From: Acidobacteriota bacterium
GTDB taxonomy: Bacteria; Acidobacteriota; Terriglobia; Acidiferrales; UBA7541
Reading direction: 5' to 3'
Assembly: GCA_003224235.1 (NCBI GenBank)
Contig: QHYU01000134.1
Location: forward strand, 1-64,000
DNA length: 64,000 bases
The notes beneath the pieces are model-generated. The model saw nothing but the letters and a program-made list of their open reading frames with translations, was not told the DNA's origin and ran no database searches. The position numbers and the translations under genes are program-made. Positions 17,868-26,158 of this stretch are shown in pieces (within the stretch, counting starts at the first letter, position 1; every line of letters begins with the position of its first letter).

Positions 17868-18455
17868 TCACGCGCCTTTTTTCAGCTCGGCGAGAACAAG
17901 CTTGGCAACTTCTTTTAGCGTGTCGAAGACGCCCTGGCCGGTTACCGCTACCGCCTCTACGATCGGCTCTCCCTTGGCCTGCAAATGCTTCTTGAGCTCT
18001 TCCGGCGGGAGAATGTTGGGCAGATCGCGCTTGTTCAATTGCAGGACGTAAGGAATGGTACCGAAATTGAGGCTATGTTCCTTCAAATGCTCCCGAAGAT
18101 TTTCCAGGGTTTCCAGGTTGGCGTCCATACGCTCTTCCTGCGAGTCAGCGACAAACACCACCCCGTCGGCTCCCTTCAAGATCAGCTTGCGGCTGGCCTC
18201 GTAGAATACCTGGCCGGGCACGGTGTAGAGGTGCAGGCGCGTTTTGAAACCGCGCACGGTGCCCAGATCGAGTGGCAGGAAATCGAAGAACAAGGTTCGG
18301 TCGGTCTCCGTCGCCAGCGAGATCATCTTGCCCTTCAGCGCATCTCCGGTGTGGTCGTAGATCCAGTGCAGGTTGGCGGTCTTGCCGCCTAGGCCTGGGC
18401 CGTAGTAGACCAGCTTGCAGTTAATCTCGCGGGCGGGGAAATTGATAAATGGCAC
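17868..18455 (-). CDS. mglA: MglA-type small Ras-like GTPase
   Basis: 195 residues from a GTG at 18455 ([20 protein letters not shown]), the exact family length; GGAG lies just upstream. The frame continues to 18683, but the extra 76 residues have no similarity. Walker A is GPGLGGKT, the switch/G3 region is [16 protein letters not shown] (MglA has TVPGQ rather than DTAGQ), and G4 is LNKRD. In Myxococcus and Thermus MglA sets cell polarity for motility and type IV pili, with MglB as its GAP. No mglB is adjacent. The neighbourhood of GGDEF and STAS proteins suggests polarity or surface-lifestyle control. Confidence 0.9.
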   Translation of the reverse strand: MPFINFPAREINCKLVYYGPGLGGKTANLHWIYDHTGDALKGKMISLATETDRTLFFDFLPLDLGTVRGFKTRLHLYTVPGQVFYEASRKLILKGADGVVFVADSQEERMDANLETLENLREHLKEHSLNFGTIPYVLQLNKRDLPNILPPEELKKHLQAKGEPIVEAVAVTGQGVFDTLKEVAKLVLAELKKGA

Positions 18456-18805
18456 AGTTCTCCGGGCGGAGCCGGGATGGCCTTTATAACATAGCCCCAG
18501 CAGGCGGGCCAATCTGCAAACGCCCTTAGGTGCCTGAAGATGCAGCGGAAATCTGCCTGCAAGGGAATCGCCTTCCGCTTTGACCCTGAGCGCGGCGTCT
18601 TTGGACCCATTTTCCGGAGGCGATCCAAACCTGTCTTGCCGCCGGCCGGTCGCACTGCTCTCGGGATCTCCCACTTGACTCATAGTTTTACAAACTTACG
18701 TTGAGACGGCGGCGCTTAGCAGCTAGTATCTGATTGCCTAAATGCATTAACGTGTTGCGCGCCGTTCTGCGACTTAGACGACACTCCATGTAGGTGATGC
18801 GCAAA

Positions 18806-20164
18806 TCAGTGAAATAATGGTTTGGCAGTTGCTGGCTGTCCGATAGCGAAAACGTCCTTGAGGCCACGAATAATGATCAGGCCCTCGGAGATGGCTGGCG
18901 TCGCCATGAGGGCCTCGCCCATCGAGTTCGTCGCCAGAAGCTCGTACGTCGGCCCCGCCTTGACGACAAAGACGTCGCCGTCCTCGCTCGCAAGATAGAT
19001 CTTGCCGTCCGCCGCGACAGGTGACGCGCTGAACGATCCGCCTGTTCCCCCCAGGCGTTCTTGGTAGAGGCGCTGGCCGGTGCGAACACCGTAGGCCGAC
19101 AGCACGCCGTTGTTCGAGCACACGTAGAGCTGATCGCGGTAGATGAGCGGCGTGGGGATGTATGGTCCGCCGCGCTTCGTGCTCCAGGCGATGAACTCGC
19201 TCTGGGTCTGCTCGCCTTTCAGGGTGATGTCGCCCTTGGCGCCCGGCTTGATGGCATAGATCGGCTGCACGCCGCGGTAGCCGTTAGTCACGATGATGAG
19301 GTTCGCCCCGATGATGGGCGTGGGAATCGTGATCTCGGAGTTACCGGCGAGCCGCCAGAGCTCCTGGCCGGTGCTCGGGTCGTATCCGCGCGTGAAGTTC
19401 GTGGCCTGCGTCACCAGTTCCGCGCGGCCGTTGCCTTCGTAGATCGCCGGCGTCGACCAGGAGGGGATCTCCTCGCGCGGGGTGCGCCAGAGGGGTTGGC
19501 CCGTCGCTACGTCGAACGCGGCGATGAAAGAGTTCTTCTGGATGTCGCACTGCACGATCACCGAGCTCTTCCAGATGATCGGCGAGCTGCCCACACCCCA
19601 TTCATAGTCGGGGTCGTAGAACCAGCCCGCGTTCAGAACGCCGAGGTCTCGCTTCCAGAGCAGCTTTCCGTCGACGTCGTAGGTGTAGAGCCCTTCGGAC
19701 CCGAACGACACAACCACGTGCCGCCCGTCGGTGACCGGCGTCGGCGAGGCCTGACTCGACTTCGGGTGGCGCTTGGTTCGCGGGACGCCCTCGTGCGCGA
19801 CGCGCTCCCAGAGCACTTTGCCGGTGCGCTTGTCAAGTGCGACCAGCCGCCAGGAGTGCCTCGACAGATCGCTCGACGGCTCGACGTCGCCGTATAGGCC
19901 CGTGCGGATGGTCGCATGGGGATCGCTGCTCACCGCCGTGGAGACGAACACGCGGTCCCCCCAAACGACGGGGCTCGACACAGCCACACCAGGAATGGGC
20001 GTTTTCCAGAGCACGCTCTCACCCGATGGCGCGTTCCACTTCACCAGGGTCGGATGACCGTCGGAGACGCCGGATGCGTTGGGCCCTCGAAACGACGGCC
20101 AGTGCTGCCCGGAGACCGATGGGCACGCGATTAGCCACACAAGGATCGGCATCGCCCGTCTCAT
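18806..20164 (-). CDS. Secreted PQQ-like beta-propeller protein
   Basis: 452 residues with a signal peptide (MRRAMPILVWLIACPSVSG) and the entry motif HWPSFRGPNASGV, followed by repeated beta-propeller blades with SSPVVWGDRVFV-like strands and TG-LW closing motifs. No CxxCH haem site or vicinal Cys is visible, so it is the BamB-like structural type rather than a proven quinoprotein dehydrogenase. The start is three bases after the ankyrin gene's stop, so the two form an operon. One of eight paralogues in the window. Confidence 0.88.
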   Translation of the reverse strand: MRRAMPILVWLIACPSVSGQHWPSFRGPNASGVSDGHPTLVKWNAPSGESVLWKTPIPGVAVSSPVVWGDRVFVSTAVSSDPHATIRTGLYGDVEPSSDLSRHSWRLVALDKRTGKVLWERVAHEGVPRTKRHPKSSQASPTPVTDGRHVVVSFGSEGLYTYDVDGKLLWKRDLGVLNAGWFYDPDYEWGVGSSPIIWKSSVIVQCDIQKNSFIAAFDVATGQPLWRTPREEIPSWSTPAIYEGNGRAELVTQATNFTRGYDPSTGQELWRLAGNSEITIPTPIIGANLIIVTNGYRGVQPIYAIKPGAKGDITLKGEQTQSEFIAWSTKRGGPYIPTPLIYRDQLYVCSNNGVLSAYGVRTGQRLYQERLGGTGGSFSASPVAADGKIYLASEDGDVFVVKAGPTYELLATNSMGEALMATPAISEGLIIIRGLKDVFAIGQPATAKPLFH

Positions 20165-20167
20165 GAT

Positions 20168-21010
20168 CTATTTGCCCTCTACCCTCGTGTAGGTCGTCGT
20201 GTTGCCGCCCCGGCTGAGGGTGAGCGCGGTGGCCTTGCCCTCTTCGAGACGAAAGTTGAGCGTCGTGCCCGGCAATTCGACGATCCGAAACGTTGTTGCA
20301 TCGCGCGCCACAAACGTGAGCCGCTGTCCGGGAGGACCGCCTAGGAGATGCCCGCCCGTCACGGCGAGGACTAGCTCGCCTCCGCCCGTGCCAAGATACG
20401 TACCGGCGTAGCGCCCGAGCTGTGACTCGTCCATCTTGAACTCGACGTACTGCTTCGCGCCAGCCTGTTCGAGCAACGCAACGATGTCCTTATGCCCGCC
20501 CTTCTTCGCCGATTCGAGCGCGTCGGAAAGCGTGTCCGGGAGAAGGCCACCGTGCTCGAGGATGATCTTCGTCATCGCCGCGTCGGGCGCAGAGACCGCC
20601 GCGATCAGCGCGTCCTCCTCGCCCTGCGCGCCGTGCTTCAGGAGCAGCCCAACGATTTCGGCATGCTGCGGCTTGCGACCCATGGCGGGGCTGGCCGCCC
20701 AGGTGAGAGGCGTGGCGCGATAGAACGTATCCTTGACATTGACGTCGGCACCGTGCTCCAGAAGCACTTTTGCCACCTCGAGGTGCCCGCGATCGCAGGC
20801 GTAGGAGAGTGCTGTCGCACCGTAGCGGTACTTCGTGTTGACGTCCACGCCCTCATCGAGGAGCTTTTTCACCGTAGTCGCGTCGCCCTTGCGGGCGGCC
20901 TCCCACAGCGCCTCGGCCTTGTCACCAGGGGCTGATGCCTGCCCCAGCGCAGCCACGGCGCTGAGGAACACGAGAACCGTGCTCACAACGATTCGCTGTG
21001 TGCGCAACAC
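20168..21010 (-). CDS. Secreted ankyrin-repeat protein
   Basis: 280 residues. N-terminal signal peptide (about 1-23), then ankyrin repeats at about 30-190 with the consensus pieces GATALSYACDRGHLEVAKVL, LEHGADVNVKD and ATPLTWAA. A beta-rich C-terminal part (about 195-280, YAGTYLGTGGGELVL) resembles the DUF3471-like tail found after some periplasmic enzymes. GTG start supported by GAGGAG upstream. First gene of a two-gene operon with the propeller protein. It probably binds a protein partner in the periplasm; the ligand is unknown. Confidence 0.87.
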   Translation of the reverse strand: MLRTQRIVVSTVLVFLSAVAALGQASAPGDKAEALWEAARKGDATTVKKLLDEGVDVNTKYRYGATALSYACDRGHLEVAKVLLEHGADVNVKDTFYRATPLTWAASPAMGRKPQHAEIVGLLLKHGAQGEEDALIAAVSAPDAAMTKIILEHGGLLPDTLSDALESAKKGGHKDIVALLEQAGAKQYVEFKMDESQLGRYAGTYLGTGGGELVLAVTGGHLLGGPPGQRLTFVARDATTFRIVELPGTTLNFRLEEGKATALTLSRGGNTTTYTRVEGK

Positions 21011-21312
21011 CCCACTCCTCAGATGCTGGATCAGAACAAACCAGGCCGAGTGTAAGGACGACGCCCCGGAGGTGTCAATGTCCCGCCGAGATCCGCGAAT
21101 CCACCATCACTGAACGTCCACAAGGGCCTCGATCGGAGCGCAGCGCTCGATCGGGCGAATGGCACCATCCATTTCACTACGCAGGACGGCGGACTGCTCA
21201 TCGGAACGCGCCTGCCGAGATCCTCCCGAAGCGACTCGTACAAGCCTTTCCCTAACCACCGGTGGGCACAAGAGAGGACATGCTACACCAGCCGCCGATG
21301 CGAGAATCCAGT
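21011..21312. other. Intergenic region
   Basis: No gene recognised. One compact inverted repeat at 21130-21153 (CGATCG-AGCGC against GCGCT-CGATCG, almost no loop) could be a cruciform or operator. It probably contains the promoter of the ankyrin-propeller operon, which I could not place. Confidence 0.4.
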
Positions 21313-24300
21313 TTAGAAGAGTAGCTTCAGGCCAAACTGAGTTCTCCTCGGCGTGCCCGCCGACAGAATGCGGCCGAAACTGGGGGAACCCAGGAAACTG
21401 TCCGGAAGATTGAAGTTGGCGCGATCCAGCAGATTGAAGATTTCTGCCCGGAACTGAAGCATCAGGCCCTCCCGGATCATTGTGTTCTTAATCAACGAGA
21501 TATTCACAGAGGAAAACCCGGGGCCCGCGAGGATATTGCGCCCGGCATTGCCGAACGCGCCAAAGGGCGGTGTCAGGAAGGCGCTGGTGTCAAACCAGCG
21601 ATCGGGGGCGGGATGGGAGAGATTGGGATTGCCCACAACGTTGGGGCGATCGACCACGCCGAATCCGATACTGGGTAGACCGGTGTTGCTGTTGTCGACG
21701 CCGGGCAGAAGGGTGACCGTGAACGGACGGCCTGTCTGGAACGTCCACACACCATTTGTCTGCCAGCCGCGCAGAAGGATTTTCTTGGCTGGCAGCGGCA
21801 GATCATAAGAATAGCTGAGCGTAAAGCGGTGCCGGATATCGAAGTTGGAAAGACCGCGGTCGCCCCGCACGTTGTTGCTATCCTGTGGGAAATTCGGATC
21901 GCCGGCGCTCGAGAAAAAGCCTGAGGCATCGTCGATGGACTTCGACCATGTGTAGCTGGCCAGCGCAGAGAGGCCCGCGTGGAAGCGTTGAGTAAACCTA
22001 GCCTGCAAGGCGTTGTAATTCGAATTCCCACGTGATTCATAGGCATCGATGTCGGCGAATTGCGGGACCGGCCGCAGGTTTACCGGCTGCGGGCTTGGCT
22101 TCGCCTGGTTGATGTCGCGGTTGTCGATCAGCTTCGTGCCTTTCGTTCCCACATAGGACAGCTCGGCGACGCTTGATAGGCCTATTTGTCGCTGCAAGCT
22201 GAAATTCCATTGCTGCATGTACGGTGTGCGCAGGTTGCGCTGGAACGTGAATGCCCCGTTCGGGATGAAGCCCGGGTAATTTGACGGGAATGGATTTTCG
22301 AGAAAGATTGGAAACTGGGCGGAGGGAATAAAAAGCTGCGAGTTGAAATACGGCGGGTTGAAATACAGCCCCTCGCTTGGGGCCAGCGCCGATTGATCGT
22401 AGTAGATGCCGTACCCGGTGCGGACGACCCACCTGCGTGCGGCGTCCGGCACCCAGGCGATCCCCAGGCGCGGCGCGAAGTTGTTCTTGTCTGCGTTGTA
22501 CCCGGCGCGCGGAATGCCATTCTTCCCGACCGTTACGATCGAATGGGTGGCTGGATCGTAGATGCTGGCGCGATCCTGCGAGTCGACCGCGGGTGTGTTG
22601 TACTCGTAGCGAAGCCCCAGGGTCAGCGTCAAATTCGGCCGCGCACGCCAAGTGTCCTGAGCGTAGAAATTGTAGCTTTGTGTGCGCAGATGTTGCGGAT
22701 TATCGAGGCGCGCAATGGCGGTAGCGCTCGGCGCATCCTGCAACATCTCGGCCAGCGCGTTCCCAGTAAAACCCACGAATTCGAGCAGGCCGCGGGATTC
22801 CACGTCAGCGAAGCCGTTCTGCTGCAAGCGTCGGACATCGATGCCGAACTTGAACAGGTGACCGCCGCGAGCCCAGCTTGCACTGTCAATCAATTCGTAA
22901 GTATTGGCCGTGTCGCGTTGCGGGTTATTGATTTCGTCGCCCAGCGTGGAGAAGCCGGAGACCACGATCTCGCTCAGACCTGTGTCACGAGGATTCGTCG
23001 AAACAGTCGGCAGACCAACCGCTTTGTTGAGGTTGTTGCCTTGATTCTGTTGATTGACCCTGAGGCTGACACGGTCGAAGCCCAATCGCACTTCGTTCAG
23101 GAAATTCGGCGAGAAAATGTGCGTCTCGCTGAGCATCACATTCTGGGACCGCCGGGGAATGTCATTGCCGTAACCCGGAACAGACGCTGAAGACCCCCGG
23201 GGGCCGTAGGGTTCAAAAAAGTCGCGGTCTCCGAAACCATAGTGGAACGAAAACTCGGAGGACCTGCTCAGGTTATGATCCAGCCGCAGATCAAATTGGT
23301 CGTCCCGGTCCTTCTGCGTGGGCGAGCTCACATAATTCTGCCCAGGCGTCGAGCGATTGGGCAACGGATACAGCGCCGCGATGGCAAGGGCAATCGGACT
23401 CATGCGCGTCCTCGGGATCATGCGATTCGGAAAGGGTTGTCCGGTGGAGAGATCGATCGGAACCAGGCTGCTTTGGGAAAAATCGCCGATGCGTTCGAGC
23501 GCCGTCGGAACGTTTGTGGTTTGGGTGATCCCCTCGCGGATCCGGCGGCCTTCATAATCGACGAAGAAGAAGGTTCGGTCCTTGCGGATCGGGCCGCCGA
23601 GTGAAGCTCCGAACTGGTTGCGGATGTCTTTGGCCGCCCCTTCGTCCTTGGGCGCGAAGTAGTTCGTGCCATCCAGGACGGAGTTGCGTAAGAACTCGTA
23701 CGCCGTGCCGTGAAGCTTGTTCGTGCCTGACTGGAGCACTACGTTCACTTGCCCGCCGACATTGCGGCCGAAGGAGGCGTCATAGGCATTGGTCAGGACC
23801 TCGTATTCCCGAACCGCGTCCACGGGCGGCGTGACCGCAAATCCGTTCAGCTTCGGATCGCCGTTAAACACACCATCCAGTAGGTAATTGTTGGCGTCTT
23901 CGCGGGCGCCGTTAATGTGGAAAGCAAAGTCTCCCCGCTCCGAGCCGGCTGAGCCTTGTGCGGCGGGCGCGGAACCGGGCACCAGCAATGTCAGCTCGTA
24001 AAAGTTGCGGCCATCGAGCGGCAGGTTGCGGATCTCACGGTTCTGAATGACGGTGCTGAGCGTCGCGGACTCGGTCTTCAGCAGGCCGACCTCGGCGGTG
24101 ACCTCGATGCGCTCGCCCGACTTCTCAGGGAGCAGTGGAATCTCGATGTCGATCTCTTGATTGACCTGCAGGACAACGGTTCGCGAGGACTTCCGGTATC
24201 CGGCAACGCTCGCTTCAATCCGATAGGTGCCGGCAGGCAGCAGCGTGACCACGAACTCGCCGTTCGCGCCAGTCTTCGCGGTGCGGCCCCGGTTTGTCTC

Positions 24301-24459
24301 CTCTTTCACTAAGTTCACTTCGGCGTTGGCGAGGGGTTTATTCGAAGCGTCTGTAACCCGGCCCACGATAGAGCCGCGTAACGACTGAGAACGCGCCGGC
24401 CAAGCAGACAGAAGAAGCCCACAAAGAGCGAGGGGAAGAATAGAGGGAAGTTTGTTCAC
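21313..24459 (-). CDS. TonB-dependent receptor with carboxypeptidase-regulatory-like domain
   Basis: 1048 residues, outer-membrane transporter. Signal peptide at about 1-24; a carboxypeptidase-regulatory-like beta-sandwich at about 27-110 (GRVTDASNKPLANAEVNL, PAGTYRIEASVAGYRK); plug domain at about 125-240 (GRNFYELTLLVPG, YLLDGVFN, EVLTNAYDASFGRNVGG); then a long beta-barrel ending in a terminal aromatic (FGLKLLF). This architecture is strongly expanded in Acidobacteriota and is thought to import glycans or other large nutrients. GTG start with GGAGG. It begins 33 bases after the aldehyde dehydrogenase, so the two are likely co-transcribed. Substrate unknown. Confidence 0.92.
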   Translation of the reverse strand: MNKLPSILPLALCGLLLSAWPARSQSLRGSIVGRVTDASNKPLANAEVNLVKEETNRGRTAKTGANGEFVVTLLPAGTYRIEASVAGYRKSSRTVVLQVNQEIDIEIPLLPEKSGERIEVTAEVGLLKTESATLSTVIQNREIRNLPLDGRNFYELTLLVPGSAPAAQGSAGSERGDFAFHINGAREDANNYLLDGVFNGDPKLNGFAVTPPVDAVREYEVLTNAYDASFGRNVGGQVNVVLQSGTNKLHGTAYEFLRNSVLDGTNYFAPKDEGAAKDIRNQFGASLGGPIRKDRTFFFVDYEGRRIREGITQTTNVPTALERIGDFSQSSLVPIDLSTGQPFPNRMIPRTRMSPIALAIAALYPLPNRSTPGQNYVSSPTQKDRDDQFDLRLDHNLSRSSEFSFHYGFGDRDFFEPYGPRGSSASVPGYGNDIPRRSQNVMLSETHIFSPNFLNEVRLGFDRVSLRVNQQNQGNNLNKAVGLPTVSTNPRDTGLSEIVVSGFSTLGDEINNPQRDTANTYELIDSASWARGGHLFKFGIDVRRLQQNGFADVESRGLLEFVGFTGNALAEMLQDAPSATAIARLDNPQHLRTQSYNFYAQDTWRARPNLTLTLGLRYEYNTPAVDSQDRASIYDPATHSIVTVGKNGIPRAGYNADKNNFAPRLGIAWVPDAARRWVVRTGYGIYYDQSALAPSEGLYFNPPYFNSQLFIPSAQFPIFLENPFPSNYPGFIPNGAFTFQRNLRTPYMQQWNFSLQRQIGLSSVAELSYVGTKGTKLIDNRDINQAKPSPQPVNLRPVPQFADIDAYESRGNSNYNALQARFTQRFHAGLSALASYTWSKSIDDASGFFSSAGDPNFPQDSNNVRGDRGLSNFDIRHRFTLSYSYDLPLPAKKILLRGWQTNGVWTFQTGRPFTVTLLPGVDNSNTGLPSIGFGVVDRPNVVGNPNLSHPAPDRWFDTSAFLTPPFGAFGNAGRNILAGPGFSSVNISLIKNTMIREGLMLQFRAEIFNLLDRANFNLPDSFLGSPSFGRILSAGTPRRTQFGLKLLF

Positions 24460-24492
24460 CTAACCTCCGTTGCCTGGTTCGGGGAGCGCATT

Positions 24493-25926
24493 TTACACCG
24501 CCACGCCCTCAAGCGCCGCTTGAAATGCCCGGGGACGAAAGAGAAATTCGACGATATTGCCTTCGTGCGGCTGCAGCCAATCGAGCTTGATGGTCGGGAT
24601 CGCGCCGATGTTCAGGCGGTCGATCTGGGGCGCATCGATCAGCTTGCGCTGCCACTCCTTATCTCGGGTGACCGCGCTGCAGACCAGGGTGGACCCGATC
24701 TTCTGAAGCATCTTCTCCTGAGGGCAGCGGACGACGCTAACGAAGGGGAACATGTACTCAGTATTGGCCAGCTCCAGCTCCGGCGAGTCGCAATGAATCA
24801 CCGTTGGACGCAGATATGCGCAGCGCTCCTTTTCCGCGAGGCGCGGTCCGAATCGGGCGGTCATGTCCTCGACGCCCGGCTCACCGAGTCGCGACTCAAT
24901 CTGGGCCCAAATCGCCCGCGCCGCCCCGGGCACGGTGAAGGCGGCGAGGCCGGACTCAGGGTCTTCGGGAGGCTTGTGAGTAACCGGTCCCAAGCGCTCG
25001 GCTAGCGCTCGGGAGATCTCACGGGTGTGGCGGGAGCCCCAGATGCCGGAACAGTTGATGCAGCCGCGTCCGCTGTTGGCGAACACGCTCTCAACCATCA
25101 CGTCGAGGTACTTCTCCCACTGGTCCACAATGTCATCACCGAGCAGAATCTTGCTGAACCCGGGCCCGTGAACCTGCACGCGCGGGTCGCCTTTATAGCG
25201 CTCGACGGTTGTGGTTCCCCCGAAAATCATGCTGCGATTTGTGCACCGGACCACTTCGGCGCCGACGTCGCCGAGTCCGGGATAGATCGAGATCGCCTCT
25301 CTGGGTACGCCCGCCTCGAAGAAGGCTGCGGCCATGCGGTATGGCGTCCAGGGCTCCTGCGGGCCGGGCTTCAGCACCAGCCCCACCTGCATCGGGAGCA
25401 CAGGCAGCCATAGCGTATGCACGCCGGGCGAGTTCGAGGGCAGCACCAGCCCCAGTGCGGGTGCCTGAGTCTGGTAGCTGACCATGAGGCCGCGATGCTC
25501 CAAGCCGAAGCCTCGTGTCAGGATCTTCAGATCGAGCCCGCGCGTCAGGGCCTGCAGAATTTGGTCCATGTTCGACAACACGAAGTGGTTCTTCTTCATG
25601 TTGTCTCTGCACATGTGTTCCGGCAGGCCGGTGGAAGCCGACTGCTGGCGGGTGAAGTCCTCGGGCGACTGCTCACCGTCGCCCATGGGCAGCGTGCCAT
25701 TCTGGTAGAGATCCGCCGCCTTCTTCATCATGCCGATCAGCTCCGGGATCGGAATCTCGGTGAGGATCTGGCGAGCCCGCCCGGCTTCCCGCATGTCGCG
25801 GCCGATCAGGCCGGTGTTAGCCTGGCTCACCTGGGCCAGCGGTTCGCCTTTCACGAAATGCACGACGGTATCCTGGTTGAGGCTCGTGTACGGGCGGCCC
25901 CATCGCAAGATCGGTAGATTCAGCAT
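24493..25926 (-). CDS. LuxC-like aldehyde dehydrogenase / acyl reductase
   Basis: 477 residues of the aldehyde dehydrogenase superfamily. VLPSNSPGVHTLWLPVLPMQ and LVLKPGPQEPWTPYR form the nucleotide-binding half; IFGGTTTVERY follows. The presumed catalytic Cys lies in NSGRGCINCSG. The PSN-PGVHTLW signature is closer to LuxC-type acyl-CoA/acyl-enzyme reductases than to ordinary NAD aldehyde dehydrogenases. A LuxE-like acyl-activating enzyme is encoded two genes upstream on the same strand, supporting acid-to-aldehyde reduction. No encapsulation-peptide helix is visible at either end, arguing against it being cargo of the microcompartment. Assignment of direction and substrate is inference. Confidence 0.8.
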   Translation of the reverse strand: MLNLPILRWGRPYTSLNQDTVVHFVKGEPLAQVSQANTGLIGRDMREAGRARQILTEIPIPELIGMMKKAADLYQNGTLPMGDGEQSPEDFTRQQSASTGLPEHMCRDNMKKNHFVLSNMDQILQALTRGLDLKILTRGFGLEHRGLMVSYQTQAPALGLVLPSNSPGVHTLWLPVLPMQVGLVLKPGPQEPWTPYRMAAAFFEAGVPREAISIYPGLGDVGAEVVRCTNRSMIFGGTTTVERYKGDPRVQVHGPGFSKILLGDDIVDQWEKYLDVMVESVFANSGRGCINCSGIWGSRHTREISRALAERLGPVTHKPPEDPESGLAAFTVPGAARAIWAQIESRLGEPGVEDMTARFGPRLAEKERCAYLRPTVIHCDSPELELANTEYMFPFVSVVRCPQEKMLQKIGSTLVCSAVTRDKEWQRKLIDAPQIDRLNIGAIPTIKLDWLQPHEGNIVEFLFRPRAFQAALEGVAV

Positions 25927-26158
25927 GGAAAAAGCCTTTCAAGCGAAGACGCTGACGGGGCACTCAGATCAACCGCACACGCTGGACCCTGCGCCCGTCG
26001 GTTCATTGAAAACGCCGAGAAGCCTCTTTGCGCACGTGCCGGGAGCGAAGCACTGCGCACAAACGCGAGAAAACGACGTTAATTAGTAGTTCCCGTCCGG
26101 GCGTGATCGCCCGCGATCCGTCGCCGGGGTGCGGCGGCCGTTACGGCGGCCAGCCGCG

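Noticed and set aside
24493-25926. Aldehyde dehydrogenase as the missing microcompartment core enzyme
   Set aside because: No terminal amphipathic helix with linker, LuxC-like rather than PduP/EutE-like motifs, and 30 kb away next to a LuxE-like gene.
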